From positions 1 to 32,582 of the forward strand of contig JAAYOH010000017.1 of the NCBI GenBank assembly GCA_012520375.1: a stretch of 32,582 bases of DNA, given 5' to 3'. The notes below the pieces were generated by a model that saw nothing but the letters and a program-made list of their open reading frames with translations, was not told the origin of the DNA and made no database searches. The translations under genes were made by a program, and so were the position numbers. How positions within the stretch are numbered: position 1 is the stretch's first letter; each line of letters begins with the position of its first letter. Below, piece by piece: positions 1-7,581 of this stretch. The stretch is from Clostridiales bacterium (GTDB lineage Bacteria; Bacillota; Clostridia; Christensenellales; Aristaeellaceae).

Positions 1-25
1 AATGTTGCAGGAAGGAGGCTGAACC

Positions 26-343
26 ATGGACCTCTCTTCGGTTCCGCTCCTGATATCGATAGACAGTCCGGATCCGGGCGTTACACAGTGTAGTATTCCA
101 TACACGGCCTGGGAAATCCTGCAAGCGCGGGGAAAAGCCGATCTCCGTGGGTTGTGTCAAGAATCTTTCGCACATTTGAGCAGGGAATCCGGAATGATGC
201 CTACAGCCGCAAGGCAGCCGTCGCCGCAATCGAAACCCTTGTGGGGATGTGGTCAACAGGCAGCGCTGCCTACCCTATCCACAGGCCGTACCATATGGCG
301 TTTATCAAAGCAAACAAACAATCCGAACCCATCTCCAATATGA
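26..343 (+). CDS. doubtful small ORF, unknown function
   Basis: This 105-aa reading frame starts at an ATG seven bases after a perfect AGGAGG, which is the only real argument for it. The protein is rich in Ser, Pro and Gln, has no membrane segment or motif I recognise, and looks like non-coding composition in its second half. An overlapping frame at 154-390 has a more protein-like composition in its middle part, so this could be a frameshifted remnant rather than an intact gene. It ends just before the tRNA-Leu terminator on the other strand. I would not assign a function, and it may not be a gene. Confidence 0.22.
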   Translation: MDLSSVPLLISIDSPDPGVTQCSIPYTAWEILQARGKADLRGLCQESFAHLSRESGMMPTAARQPSPQSKPLWGCGQQAALPTLSTGRTIWRLSKQTNNPNPSPI

Positions 344-358
344 AAGATTGGTTCGGAT
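306..358 (-). terminator. intrinsic terminator of tRNA-Leu
   Basis: A perfect 9-bp inverted repeat (ATCCGAACC at 321-329 with GGTTCGGAT at 350-358, 20-base loop) lies just downstream of the tRNA on the minus strand. Read on that strand it is followed by a T-rich tail (positions 320-306). It fits a Rho-independent terminator for the single-tRNA transcript. Confidence 0.7.
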
Positions 359-368
359 CATCTTGGTT

Positions 369-453
369 TGGTGCGGCAGACGGGACTTGAACCCGTACTC
401 CTTGCAGAACACGCCCCTCAAACGTGCGCGTATGCCGATTCCGCCACTGCCGC
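369..453 (-). tRNA. tRNA-Leu (anticodon GAG)
   Basis: An 85-nt class II tRNA on the minus strand. The acceptor halves GCGGCAG and CTGCCGC pair perfectly. The anticodon stem is CACGT/GCGTG with loop TTGAGGG, giving anticodon GAG (Leu, CUC/CUU codons). There is a long variable arm typical of tRNA-Leu and a GGTTCAAGTCC T-arm. The 3' CCA is encoded. It has its own promoter upstream (470-499) and a terminator downstream (306-358), so it is a monocistronic unit. Confidence 0.96.
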
Positions 454-469
454 ATAACCAGCGAAGCTG

Positions 470-499
470 ATTATACCCCAGGAAGGGGGGCTTTGTCAA
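470..499 (-). promoter_or_regulatory. sigma-70-type promoter for tRNA-Leu
   Basis: On the minus strand TTGACA (499-494) and TATAAT (475-470) are both perfect consensus boxes, with an 18-bp spacer. Transcription would begin a few bases before the tRNA 5' end at 453. This is one of the strongest promoters in the window, as expected for a stable RNA. Confidence 0.88.
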
Positions 500-515
500 C
501 CGCTTCTAAGGAAAA

Positions 516-1070
516 TTAATAGTCTTCCTTGGGGGCGTTGCATTCGCTGCAGCGGGTGTAGCCGGCGTTCAGGGCCTGGGTGAGGGGGACCCGGGCGGTG
601 GTCTTGCGCTTGCGGACGTAGCGGCAGTTCTTGGCGTGGTAGTAGCGGCCGCCGTCGTTGCAGTACACGTAGATGGGTTCCGGGGTGGGGGTGGGCGCCA
701 CCAGGAGGGAGGTGGGCTGCACATAGGCGGGGATGTAGACTTCGTATTCCCCCTCGTCGCTCACCTGCTGCACGGGGCCCTGGATTTCCAGGGCGGGGGA
801 GAGGCTTACGATCTCCACGCCCCCCTTGGCCCGGGTGGGGGGCAGGGTCTGGGGGATGATTACTGCCAGGATCAGGGCGCAAAAAGCGCCGGATACCGCG
901 AACTTGATGCCCTTGGGCCAGCGGCAGCGGTTGCTCCACATCATGAGCAGACCGGCGGGAAAGCAGCAGATCAGCCAGCGGATGACCTGTTTGCCATAGG
1001 CGTTGCCCCGCTTGCGGCGGGCGGGCTTCTTGGGTGCGTGCATCCTGATCGTCAGTCCTTTGCGAAACAT
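516..1070 (-). CDS. membrane-anchored protein with C-terminal Cys/His motif
   Basis: A 184-aa protein with a basic N terminus (APKKPARRKR), two hydrophobic segments at about 28-45 and 55-74, a Pro/Thr-rich linker (around 118-132), and a compact C-terminal domain. That domain has the pattern YYH-x3-C (143-149) followed about 25 residues later by AGYTRCSEC (169-177). This His/Cys arrangement resembles the small putative metal-binding tail found at the C terminus of some secreted or competence-related Firmicutes proteins. A structural or zinc site is inferred. A second ATG at 1043 is a possible start, but the promoter at 1093-1121 would place the transcript start about 16 bases before the ATG at 1070, and GGAG lies in that leader. 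Function unknown. It is a single-gene unit, divergent from the J-domain gene. Confidence 0.68.
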   Translation of the reverse strand: MFRKGLTIRMHAPKKPARRKRGNAYGKQVIRWLICCFPAGLLMMWSNRCRWPKGIKFAVSGAFCALILAVIIPQTLPPTRAKGGVEIVSLSPALEIQGPVQQVSDEGEYEVYIPAYVQPTSLLVAPTPTPEPIYVYCNDGGRYYHAKNCRYVRKRKTTARVPLTQALNAGYTRCSECNAPKEDY

Positions 1071-1092
1071 TGTGGTTGGCCCACTCCATACA

Positions 1093-1121
1093 ATTGTACC
1101 GAAGAAACCGCGACTTGTAAA
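1093..1121 (-). promoter_or_regulatory. promoter of the membrane protein gene
   Basis: On the minus strand TTTACA (1121-1116) and TACAAT (1098-1093) are separated by exactly 17 bp. The predicted start is near 1086, leaving a very short leader before the ATG at 1070. Confidence 0.7.
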
Positions 1122-1192
1122 CGACCAACTGACTACAGTCGTATTACAATTCTGTTTCAGTCAGAGGATTTCCACAATGCCTACAAAAAAGA

Positions 1193-1221
1193 TAGACAAT
1201 TGAAACATTTCCATGTATAAT
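1193..1221 (+). promoter_or_regulatory. promoter of the J-domain gene
   Basis: TAGACA (1193-1198) and a perfect TATAAT (1216-1221) are separated by 17 bp. The predicted start near 1228 gives a leader of about 28 bases before the ATG at 1256. It is divergent from the promoter at 1093-1121. Confidence 0.75.
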
Positions 1222-1255
1222 GAACACCGTATTGTCAGGGAAGGCAGGTGCGTGC

Positions 1256-1768
1256 ATGACGGATCCATACAACGTGCTGGGCGTATCCAAAAACGCCACG
1301 GTATCCGAGATTCGCCGTGCCCACCGAGAATTGGCGAGGCGCTGGCATCCCGACCGCTTCGCCGAGGGCCCCGAGCGCATGTGGGCGGAAAAGAGGATGA
1401 CCGAGATCAACCAGGCCTTTGGGGAGGTACTGAAGCAGGTTTCCCGCAGCGAAGGGCTGAACGAGACCACCCCGGAGCGCGAGCAGCTGGCGGACGTGCG
1501 CAAGCTGATGGAGCTGGGCCAACTTTCCGCGGCGCGGCAAGCCCTGATGCGGGTGGCCACCCGCTCCGCCGAGTGGAACTACCTGTTCGGCGCCGTGTTG
1601 CTTCGCCTGGGGGAGCTTGAAAAGGCGGTGCTGTATTTCGGCATTGCCATGCGGCAACGCCCCGAAAATGCCGAGTATCAGACTGCTTATCTCAGCGCCG
1701 AGGCCATGCGGGACAGGAGAAAAATTGGCTCAAAACTCAAACGGTGGTTAAAACCGGGACGCCGCTAA
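1256..1768 (+). CDS. J-domain (DnaJ-like) protein with TPR-like tail
   Basis: A 170-aa protein. Residues 3-65 form a J domain: DPYNVLGV at 3-10, the HPD tripeptide (31-33) that stimulates DnaK ATPase, and a basic helix after it. The rest is helical, and 105-145 reads like one or two tetratricopeptide-type hairpins (LFGAVLLRLGELEKAVLYF), followed by a basic tail. It lacks the Gly/Phe region, zinc domain and C-terminal substrate domains of full DnaJ, so it is a class III J protein that probably recruits DnaK to a special client. I chose the ATG at 1256 because the J domain begins immediately there and the promoter fits. An in-frame ATG at 1220 overlaps the -10 box. It is a single gene ending in the terminator at 1753-1788. 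Confidence 0.85.
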   Translation: MTDPYNVLGVSKNATVSEIRRAHRELARRWHPDRFAEGPERMWAEKRMTEINQAFGEVLKQVSRSEGLNETTPEREQLADVRKLMELGQLSAARQALMRVATRSAEWNYLFGAVLLRLGELEKAVLYFGIAMRQRPENAEYQTAYLSAEAMRDRRKIGSKLKRWLKPGRR

Positions 1769-1788
1769 AGGGCAGGCCCGGTATTTTT
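1753..1788 (+). terminator. intrinsic terminator after the J-domain gene
   Basis: ACCGGG (1753-1758) pairs with CCCGGT (1777-1782) and is followed by ATTTTTCT. The upstream arm lies inside the last codons of the gene. A small inner GCC/GGC pair may extend the stem. Confidence 0.65.
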
Positions 1789-1822
1789 CTAGGCAGGCCG
1801 CCTTCTTTTCATGAGCAAACTG

Positions 1823-1847
1823 CCGCCCCGCCCAAACGGCGGGGCGG
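1823..1847 (-). terminator. GC-rich hairpin downstream of the DUF4867 gene
   Basis: A perfect 10-bp inverted repeat (CCGCCCCGCC at 1823-1832, GGCGGGGCGG at 1838-1847, loop CAAAC). On the minus strand it follows the stop codon at 1869 by about 20 bases. The T-tract after it is weak, so termination efficiency is uncertain. It may also help end the opposing transcript. Confidence 0.5.
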
Positions 1848-1868
1848 TGGATCGGGAGCCGGTGGATA

Positions 1869-2483
1869 TCAGACGCAGAGGTTTTCCCCGGTGAGCCCGA
1901 CATGCGCGCCTTGGATCTTCGCCTCGGGATGGGCGATCAGCCACTTGTTCACATGGGTCAGCAGTTTGTCCTCTCCCTCCCCGGTGGTGGGGAAGGTCAG
2001 GGCCTCGTTGGTGCCCCGGGGCAGCACCACCACAAAACTAAAGCGTTCTTCCGAGGAGATGGGGGCGTAGTGCAGGGTGGTGGCGTAGTATTCCACCAGG
2101 GCGCCCTTGGGAATGAAGAAGGCCTCCACCTTGGCGGTGTCGTAGGAGAAGTCCGAGGGCTCGATGTCCTGCTGGGCGCCCAACAGCGCGATGCCGTCGG
2201 TACAGGCCAGGTTGAATTCGCTGTCCCGATGGTATTCCAGGGCGTTCAGCTTGTGGTTGTTGCCGTTGCAGAACCCGATCTGGATGGGCATACCGCCGAA
2301 CAGCACCCGGGTAAAGGTCTCAAAGATGGGAAGGGCTTCCAGCTCCGGGTCCGAGGCTACGTATATGACCTCATCGGGGCGGGGCTTTTTTTCCATGGCC
2401 TTCATCAGTTCACTGGTGCAAATGCCTTCCACCACCCGGCCGTATTTCCGGAAAGCGGGGTCGCTGAGCTGCATGATCTTCAT
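1869..2483 (-). CDS. DUF4867 family protein
   Basis: A 204-aa soluble protein with no signal peptide. The run GMPIQIGFCNG-NNHKLNALEYHRDSE (residues about 64-88), together with VEAFFIPKG, YATTLHYAP and a VVVLPRGTN near residues 150-160, matches what I recall of the DUF4867 family of Firmicutes. That family is often found near sugar-acid or ureidoglycolate metabolism and may have a cupin-like fold. The Asn/His-rich NNHKLNALEYH segment could bind a metal, but this is inference. The start is supported by AGGAGG nine bases upstream. It is the second gene of an operon with the glycerophosphodiesterase, 13 bases after that gene. Biochemical function unknown. Confidence 0.75.
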   Translation of the reverse strand: MKIMQLSDPAFRKYGRVVEGICTSELMKAMEKKPRPDEVIYVASDPELEALPIFETFTRVLFGGMPIQIGFCNGNNHKLNALEYHRDSEFNLACTDGIALLGAQQDIEPSDFSYDTAKVEAFFIPKGALVEYYATTLHYAPISSEERFSFVVVLPRGTNEALTFPTTGEGEDKLLTHVNKWLIAHPEAKIQGAHVGLTGENLCV

Positions 2484-2496
2484 ACCTTGGTTCCTC

Positions 2497-3258
2497 CTAT
2501 ACTGAATGTATTGTACCAGACTGGGCCTTATGGAATTCGTCCCGGAAACGCAGGGCCTGGTCGGGGAAATCGGTGATCAGGATGTCCGCCCCTGCCCGCA
2601 GGCAAAGCTCCCAGAACCGGGGCGCGTTGGGGGTCCACACGTTCACCTTCAGCCCCAAGGCGTGGGCGTTTTGCGCCTCCCCGGGCACGTTCATCTCGGA
2701 AAAGTGGGGGTGCAGGGCGTCCATGCCGTGAAGGGATGCGTATTTCCAGGGCTCGATGAGGGTGGCCTCGTACAGCATGCCGCAAAAGGCCTTGGGGTTC
2801 AGCTGCTTGATCCGCAACAGGCTGTGGTGGTTGAAGCTGGAATACAGCACCCGATCTTCCATGCCTATGCGGGCCGCCAGTTCCAGCGCCGCCTTTTCCA
2901 GGCCGGGGTAGTCGATGTAGCTGTTCTTCAGTTCCACGTTGATCATGAGGTCCGAGGGGCCAACCAGCTCGAAGACCTCCAGGAGGGTGGGGATGCGGGC
3001 GCTCCTGTATTCGGGTTTCGTGCGGTTGAAGTGATAGCGCTTCAGCTCTGCCAGGGTCATTTCGCAAATGGCGCCGGAGCCGTCCGCCACCCGGTCGATG
3101 GTCTCGTCGTGGGCTACCACCAATTCGCCCTCCCGGGTCATGTGCACGTCCAGCTCGATGCCGTCCGCCCCCTGGCGCACCGCCAGTTCAAAGGCTTCCA
3201 GTGTGTTCTCGGGCGCGTAGCCCGAGGCGCCCCTGTGGGCAAAAATCAGCTGCTTCAT
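2497..3258 (-). CDS. ugpQ: glycerophosphodiester phosphodiesterase
   Basis: A 253-aa cytoplasmic GDPD-family enzyme that hydrolyses glycerophosphodiesters (from phospholipid turnover) to glycerol-3-phosphate and an alcohol. The catalytic signature is complete: HRGASGYAPENT with His8 and Arg9, the metal ligands Glu35 and Asp37 (GIELDVHM) and the second catalytic His50 (VVAHDETIDR). The barrel continues through VELKN and ends with ADILITDFPD. There is no signal peptide. It is first in an operon with the DUF4867 gene, driven by the promoter at 3309-3337. Its product, glycerol-3-phosphate, is also the likely substrate of the importer at 10989-14108, so the two loci may serve the same salvage route. 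Confidence 0.93.
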   Translation of the reverse strand: MKQLIFAHRGASGYAPENTLEAFELAVRQGADGIELDVHMTREGELVVAHDETIDRVADGSGAICEMTLAELKRYHFNRTKPEYRSARIPTLLEVFELVGPSDLMINVELKNSYIDYPGLEKAALELAARIGMEDRVLYSSFNHHSLLRIKQLNPKAFCGMLYEATLIEPWKYASLHGMDALHPHFSEMNVPGEAQNAHALGLKVNVWTPNAPRFWELCLRAGADILITDFPDQALRFRDEFHKAQSGTIHSV

Positions 3259-3308
3259 CCCGGCAGCCCCCTTTCTTTTTCGCGGGGCAAGTTCCGCCCT
3301 CTGCCCAT

Positions 3309-3337
3309 ACTTTATCCTCCCGGGAGCGCTTTGTCAA
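3309..3337 (-). promoter_or_regulatory. promoter of the GDPD-DUF4867 operon
   Basis: On the minus strand a perfect TTGACA (3337-3332) and TAAAGT (3314-3309) are separated by 17 bp. It is divergent from the riboswitch promoter 60 bp away. Confidence 0.65.
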
Positions 3338-3396
3338 TAGGAAATTGTGGAGGAAGGCGCTCCACACACTGATTCTGTTAAAATGTGCGAAAAAAC

Positions 3397-3426
3397 TTGA
3401 CAAGAACCGGGAACGGACGGTATAAT
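3397..3426 (+). promoter_or_regulatory. promoter of the corrinoid-uptake operon
   Basis: TTGACA (3397-3402) and TATAAT (3421-3426), both consensus, with an 18-bp spacer. The predicted transcript start near 3433 lies just before the cobalamin riboswitch. Confidence 0.88.
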
Positions 3427-3450
3427 AACCCTGGTTGACAACTGAATAGG

Positions 3451-3615
3451 AACTATGGTTCAAACCGCGTGCGCGGGGAGATAAAAGGGAAGCAAGTGTG
3501 AATCTTGCGCAATCCCGTTGCTGTATTTGCAGAGTCGCTTTCACAATGCCATTGGGTCGTGCCCGAGAAGGCGAAAGTTGATGATGACGCATAAGCCAGA
3601 AGACCTGCCATATTT
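3451..3615 (+). promoter_or_regulatory. cobalamin (B12) riboswitch
   Basis: The leader holds the hallmark elements of the cobalamin aptamer in order: AAAAGGGAAGCAAGTG (3483-3498), CCCGTTGCTGTA (3513-3525), GCCATTG (3548-3554, the GCCACTG box) and AGCCAGAAGACCTGCC (3594-3609, the B12 box). TATGG (3454-3458) pairs with CCATA (3608-3612), giving the closing P1 helix. It is followed by a strong intrinsic terminator at 3675-3705, so the sequence predicts transcriptional attenuation: cobalamin bound, downstream genes off. The genes below it are two ABC importer sets, which fits corrinoid uptake. Confidence 0.93.
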
Positions 3616-3674
3616 CATTTGACATAAGCTGCGGAGGACAGCGTATTTCGTCGGTGTTCCAAGAAGAACTTTTG

Positions 3675-3705
3675 TCGTTCACGGCTTTGTCCGTGAACGA
3701 TTTTT
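3675..3705 (+). terminator. riboswitch expression-platform terminator
   Basis: A perfect 10-bp stem (TCGTTCACGG at 3675-3684, CCGTGAACGA at 3691-3700, loop CTTTGT) followed directly by TTTTT (3701-3705). It sits between the B12 aptamer and the first gene at 3784, so it is the off-state terminator of the riboswitch. The antiterminator partner was not resolved by eye. Confidence 0.88.
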
Positions 3706-3783
3706 ATGAATTGTGCGCTCGCGCGTTGGCCCCGTTCCCTTTCGTTGGATCAACCGGATTACAGGAAAGAGGGGTGTACTGTC

Positions 3784-4743
3784 ATGAAGAAGCGAATTAT
3801 CAGTCTGTTCCTTGCCCTGCTGTTGGCGGCGGCCTTCGCCTCCGGCGCATTCGCTGTCCAAGGCGACCATTATCCCGTGACCATCGAGGTGTACAACAAC
3901 GCGCGAGAATTGGTTCCCTATACGTTTGACAAAGCGCCGGAGCGCACGCTGGTCTATGGGCGCAACAACGTAGAGATCCTGCTGGCGCTGGGCCTTGAGG
4001 ACAACATCCTGATGGTGGCGGACTGCTCCAGCGTACTGCCGGAATACGAGGCGGCCTTTCAAAAGCTGGATTTTATCAAGAACCATCAGGAAGTCGGCTA
4101 TTTTGTCAAAGAATACGCATTGAGCCTCGAGCCGGATATGGTGATCGGCTGGTATTCGCTGTTCAATATGGCCGATCGCATGGGCGACGTGGATTTCTGG
4201 CATGAGCGCCATATCGGTACATACACGACCACCAACTCGGTGCTCAGGGACAACGAGTCCCTGGAAAACGAGTATAAGGACATCCGGAATCTCGCCGCGA
4301 TTTATGACCGGGAAGACAAGGCCGAGGAGATCATCTCCGAGATCGAGGCCGCCGTCGCCCAAGGCCGCGCGGCGGCCGAAGGCAAAGAACCGCAGCGCGT
4401 GTTGATCCTTGAAAAATGGGAAGGCGAGTATGACATCTATTCGGCGCATTCAGCCGCGGGTGATATCGCGGCGCAGATGGGCGCAGTGCCGCTGGGCGAG
4501 GTAGGCTGGAAAGACGAGCAGATCGTCGCGGCCAATCCCGAGGCGATTTACGCGGTGCACGTGAGTTCGGTGAGCGGCGAGGAGGCCATCGCGCTCTATA
4601 CGGAAAACCCGGCCTTGCAAAGCGTAGACGCCGTGAAGAACGGCCGTATCTACCCCGTGGTTTACTCCCTGGCTTATGCGCCGGGCGTGCGTACCCGCGA
4701 TACGGTGAAACTCTTCCTCAAGACGCTCTACGGCATCGAATAA
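3784..4743 (+). CDS. corrinoid/metallophore-type ABC substrate-binding protein (set 1)
   Basis: A 319-aa exported protein of the BtuF/FhuD-like periplasmic-binding family (Peripla_BP_2). It has a classical signal peptide (MKKRIIS, hydrophobic 8-19, AFA cleavage near residue 24) and no lipobox. The N-terminal lobe has RTLVYGRNNVEILLALGLEDNI and the C-terminal lobe ends with NPALQSVDAVKNGRIYPV, the usual order for the family. The ATG at 3784 follows GAGGGG and starts the signal peptide; an upstream in-frame start would bury it. It is the first gene after the cobalamin riboswitch, so a cobamide or cobinamide ligand is the likely role. Heme or siderophore specificity is not excluded by sequence alone. 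Without a lipid anchor, a Gram-positive cell would need another way to retain it. Confidence 0.85.
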   Translation: MKKRIISLFLALLLAAAFASGAFAVQGDHYPVTIEVYNNARELVPYTFDKAPERTLVYGRNNVEILLALGLEDNILMVADCSSVLPEYEAAFQKLDFIKNHQEVGYFVKEYALSLEPDMVIGWYSLFNMADRMGDVDFWHERHIGTYTTTNSVLRDNESLENEYKDIRNLAAIYDREDKAEEIISEIEAAVAQGRAAAEGKEPQRVLILEKWEGEYDIYSAHSAAGDIAAQMGAVPLGEVGWKDEQIVAANPEAIYAVHVSSVSGEEAIALYTENPALQSVDAVKNGRIYPVVYSLAYAPGVRTRDTVKLFLKTLYGIE

Positions 4744-4800
4744 ACGCGATCGCGCGGGGCGGCGAGCATGGGCAGACCGTCCCGCGCGCAAGGAGCACAT

Positions 4801-5877
4801 ATGCGAAAGCTGGATTTACGAAACGGCCTGATTCGGGGAACGCCGCTTTACATTCTGGCGATATTTGTCCTGTTGGCTCTGCTGGTTTTCTCCATTCTGT
4901 TCGCGGTTACGGTGGGATCGGCAGATTTATCCATCGGTCAAGTCTATGGCGTGATCTTCTATAAACTGTTCGGCCTTGGCGATCCGCAGACAATGGCCTC
5001 GGGCGCGATCCACGATATCGTATGGCTGATCCGTCTGCCGCGCATCGTGCTGGGCATGGCGGTGGGCATGGGCCTGGCTGTGGTAGGCGTAGTGATGCAG
5101 GCCATCGTGAAAAACCCCTTGGCCGACCCTTATGTGCTCGGTATTTCGTCGGGCGCGAGCTTGGGGGCGACCGTTGCGATCCTGCTGTCCGTGGGCGCTT
5201 TTGGCACAAACTCGGTGGGACTGTGCGCCTTCATCGGGGCGATGCTCGCTTCCTTCGCTGTCATATGGATATCCGGATTGGGCGGACGCATTACTTCGAT
5301 CAAGCTCGTTCTATCGGGCGTGGCGATGAGCTCCATGTGCTCGGCTTTTTCCAATATGATTGTCTACACAGCAAACGACGCCAACCGCTTCATGACCGTC
5401 ACGTTCTGGCTGATGGGCAGCCTTGCGAGCGCGCGCTGGGAGAGCAATGCTGTGATCCTGCTGATCGTGCTGATCGCTACGTTGTTTTTCATCAGTCAGT
5501 CCCGCGTGCTCAATTTGATGCTTTTGGGCGATGATACGGCAATAACGTTGGGCACGAATTTGCAGACATATCGTCGGCTGTATTTGATCGTCGCTTCCGT
5601 CATGGTGGGCTTTGTGGTGTATTCCTCGGGCGTCATCGGCTTTGTGGGCTTGATTATCCCGCATTTTGTGCGTGGACTTTTTGGCGTGGATCACAGACGG
5701 CTCTTGCCCCTTTCCGCGTTGTGCGGCAGCATTTTCCTCATCTGGGCGGACGTGGTAGCCCGCACCATTTTACCCCGAACCGAACTGCCCATTGGGGTGC
5801 TCATCTCGGTGGTGGGCGCACCGATATTTATTCTGCTGTTGGTCAAAAAGACCTACGGCTTTGGAGGCGGAGCATGA
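4801..5877 (+). CDS. BtuC/FecCD-type ABC permease (set 1)
   Basis: A 358-aa integral membrane protein of the FecCD/BtuC family, with about ten hydrophobic segments from residue 14 onward. Typical family signatures are visible: LIRLPRIVLGMAVGMGLAVVG, then NPLADPYVLGISSGASLGA (about 100-120), and GFVGLIIPHFVRGLFG (about 280-295), which forms the coupling region to the ATPase. The C-terminal ELPIGVLISVVGAPIFI is also conserved. The start at 4801 has AGGAG five bases upstream. The gene follows the binding protein by 57 bases, and its stop overlaps the ATPase start (ATGA), giving a coupled F-C-D unit. It is under control of the cobalamin riboswitch. Confidence 0.92.
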   Translation: MRKLDLRNGLIRGTPLYILAIFVLLALLVFSILFAVTVGSADLSIGQVYGVIFYKLFGLGDPQTMASGAIHDIVWLIRLPRIVLGMAVGMGLAVVGVVMQAIVKNPLADPYVLGISSGASLGATVAILLSVGAFGTNSVGLCAFIGAMLASFAVIWISGLGGRITSIKLVLSGVAMSSMCSAFSNMIVYTANDANRFMTVTFWLMGSLASARWESNAVILLIVLIATLFFISQSRVLNLMLLGDDTAITLGTNLQTYRRLYLIVASVMVGFVVYSSGVIGFVGLIIPHFVRGLFGVDHRRLLPLSALCGSIFLIWADVVARTILPRTELPIGVLISVVGAPIFILLLVKKTYGFGGGA

Positions 5878-6635
5878 TGTTTCTGGAGGCGAAGGCGGTA
5901 TCCTTTTCCTGGGGCGCCGCGAAGATCCTCCGCGATGTGTCGCTGAGTGTGAACAAGGATCGGTTTATCGGCATTATCGGGCCCAACGGCAGCGGAAAAA
6001 GCACGTTCCTCAAATGCATATACCGCGTGTTGAAGCCGGATGCGGGTTCGATCTGCCTCGAACAAACGCCGCTTGATGAGCTCACGCCCAGGCAGAGCGC
6101 AAAGAAGCTATCCGTGGTAGCGCAGCGGAATCAGTACGATTTTGATTTTACCGTCCGGGATATTGTGCTCATGGGACGTTCGCCTCATAAGAAGATGATG
6201 CAACGGGATACGGCCCAGGATTATGCCATCGTGCGGGCGGCGCTTGCCCGGGTCGGCCTCTCCGAGATGGAGACGCGGCCCTTCGCGGCCCTGTCCGGGG
6301 GAGAACAGCAGCGCGTCCTTTTGGCTCGGGCGCTGGCTCAGGAGACCCCTGCGCTCATATTGGACGAGCCGACCAACCACCTGGACATCAAATACCAATT
6401 GCACCTGTTGGGCACGGTGCGGACGCTGAACAAGACGGTCATCGCAGCCTTTCACGATCTGAACATCGCCGCCATGTACTGCGATGAAATTTATGTGCTC
6501 AAGGAAGGGCGCATTTACACCCACGGAACACCCGAAGCCGTGCTTACCCGGCAGATGATCAAGGACGTATACGACGTGGACGCCACCATTCACAAAGGAG
6601 AAAACGGGGCGCTCTTCGTACATTATCGCGCGTAA
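5874..6635 (+). CDS. BtuD/FecE-type ABC transporter ATPase (set 1)
   Basis: A 253-aa nucleotide-binding subunit that powers the set 1 permease at the cytoplasmic face. Walker A GPNGSGKST is at 36-44, the ABC signature LSGGEQQR at 140-147, Walker B LILDEP at 161-166 followed by TNHLD, and the switch His at 194 (AAFHDLN). All catalytic residues are present. The ATG at 5874 overlaps the permease stop and follows GGAGGCGGAGC. The next ATG, one codon later, is equally possible. It is the third gene of the riboswitch-controlled transcript. Confidence 0.93.
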   Translation: MMFLEAKAVSFSWGAAKILRDVSLSVNKDRFIGIIGPNGSGKSTFLKCIYRVLKPDAGSICLEQTPLDELTPRQSAKKLSVVAQRNQYDFDFTVRDIVLMGRSPHKKMMQRDTAQDYAIVRAALARVGLSEMETRPFAALSGGEQQRVLLARALAQETPALILDEPTNHLDIKYQLHLLGTVRTLNKTVIAAFHDLNIAAMYCDEIYVLKEGRIYTHGTPEAVLTRQMIKDVYDVDATIHKGENGALFVHYRA

Positions 6636-6669
6636 AGGTGCGGTCCCAAAAAGCGAAAGGGATGAACGG

Positions 6670-7581
6670 ATGAGTTTGTTGAAGAAATTGTACGCCAGGC
6701 GCCTTGGGACGTTGTTGTTGCTTGTGGCCTTTTGCGCGTGTCGCCCTGCCGCGGCAACACAAAGCGTGACGGCGCCTCAAAGGGTAGTCGCTTTGCTTGG
6801 TTCCTACGCAGAGGCTTGGATGCTCGCCGGAGGGACCTTGGCCGGCGCGACCGATGACGCCATGACCGAGCGCAAGATGTCCCTGGGCGCGGATGTGCGC
6901 ATCGTCGGTACCACCAAGGCCCCCCATATGGAAAGAATCATCGATATCGAGCCGGATCTCGTGCTCTTTTCGACGGATGTTTGTGAGCAGACGCAGGCTG
7001 CCGCCACGCTGGCGGAGATGGGGATCCACTGCCGTGGTTTTTCCGTCACCACATATGGCGAATACCTGGATATGATGAAAACCCTCTGCGCCCTTACTGG
7101 CCGGGAAGATCTATACCTGGAGCAATCGCGCACCGTGCGCGAGCCCATCGAATCGATGTGCAACAATGCGCGGAACGATCCGCGCTTTGGCAAGCGTACG
7201 GCTCTTTTGCTGCGCGCCTACTCCACGGGCGTCAAGGCCAAGGGCTCTGACAACATGGCAGGTGCAATGTTGTCGGATATGGGGCTGAACAACATGGCGG
7301 ACGGGGAAAATTCGTTGCTCGAAAGCCTGACACTCGAAGCCATTGTCGAGGCTGACCCGGATTATATTTTTGTTGTCACCATGGGAAAGGATGACGAAAA
7401 GACGATAGAGGCTTTGGCGGAAAGCCTTACGGACAATCCCGCCTGGGCCGGCCTGACGGCGGTGCGGGAAGGCCGTTATGTGCGGCTGGACAAGATGCTT
7501 TTTCATTATAAGCCCAACGCGCGCTGGGCGGAAAGCTATGCGTTTTTGTATGCGCTGTTGTATGATGATGAAACGGGGTAG
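6670..7581 (+). CDS. ABC substrate-binding protein, Peripla_BP_2 type (set 2)
   Basis: A 303-aa exported binding protein of the same broad family as that at 3784 but clearly divergent from it. Residues 1-24 form a signal sequence ending in AFCACR. Cys24 could be lipidated, but the box is non-standard. The mature part starts with PQRVVALLGSYAEAWMLAG, and later has IEPDLVLFS and the closing lobe ADPDYIFVVTMG, then NPAWAGLTAVREGRYVRL. It begins 34 bases after the set 1 ATPase with no terminator between, so it should share the cobalamin riboswitch. Its 3' end overlaps the start of the next permease. A corrinoid or related metal-complex ligand is inferred from context only. Confidence 0.82.
   Translation: MSLLKKLYARRLGTLLLLVAFCACRPAAATQSVTAPQRVVALLGSYAEAWMLAGGTLAGATDDAMTERKMSLGADVRIVGTTKAPHMERIIDIEPDLVLFSTDVCEQTQAAATLAEMGIHCRGFSVTTYGEYLDMMKTLCALTGREDLYLEQSRTVREPIESMCNNARNDPRFGKRTALLLRAYSTGVKAKGSDNMAGAMLSDMGLNNMADGENSLLESLTLEAIVEADPDYIFVVTMGKDDEKTIEALAESLTDNPAWAGLTAVREGRYVRLDKMLFHYKPNARWAESYAFLYALLYDDETG

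Noticed and set aside
1200-1221. TTGAAA at 1200-1205 as -35 box for the J-domain gene
   Set aside because: Only 10 bp from the -10 box; TAGACA at 1193-1198 has the correct 17-bp spacing.
3346-3366. TGTGGAG/CTCCACA hairpin upstream of the riboswitch promoter
   Set aside because: No T-tract on either side and it sits between two divergent promoters; too little to call a terminator or an operator.
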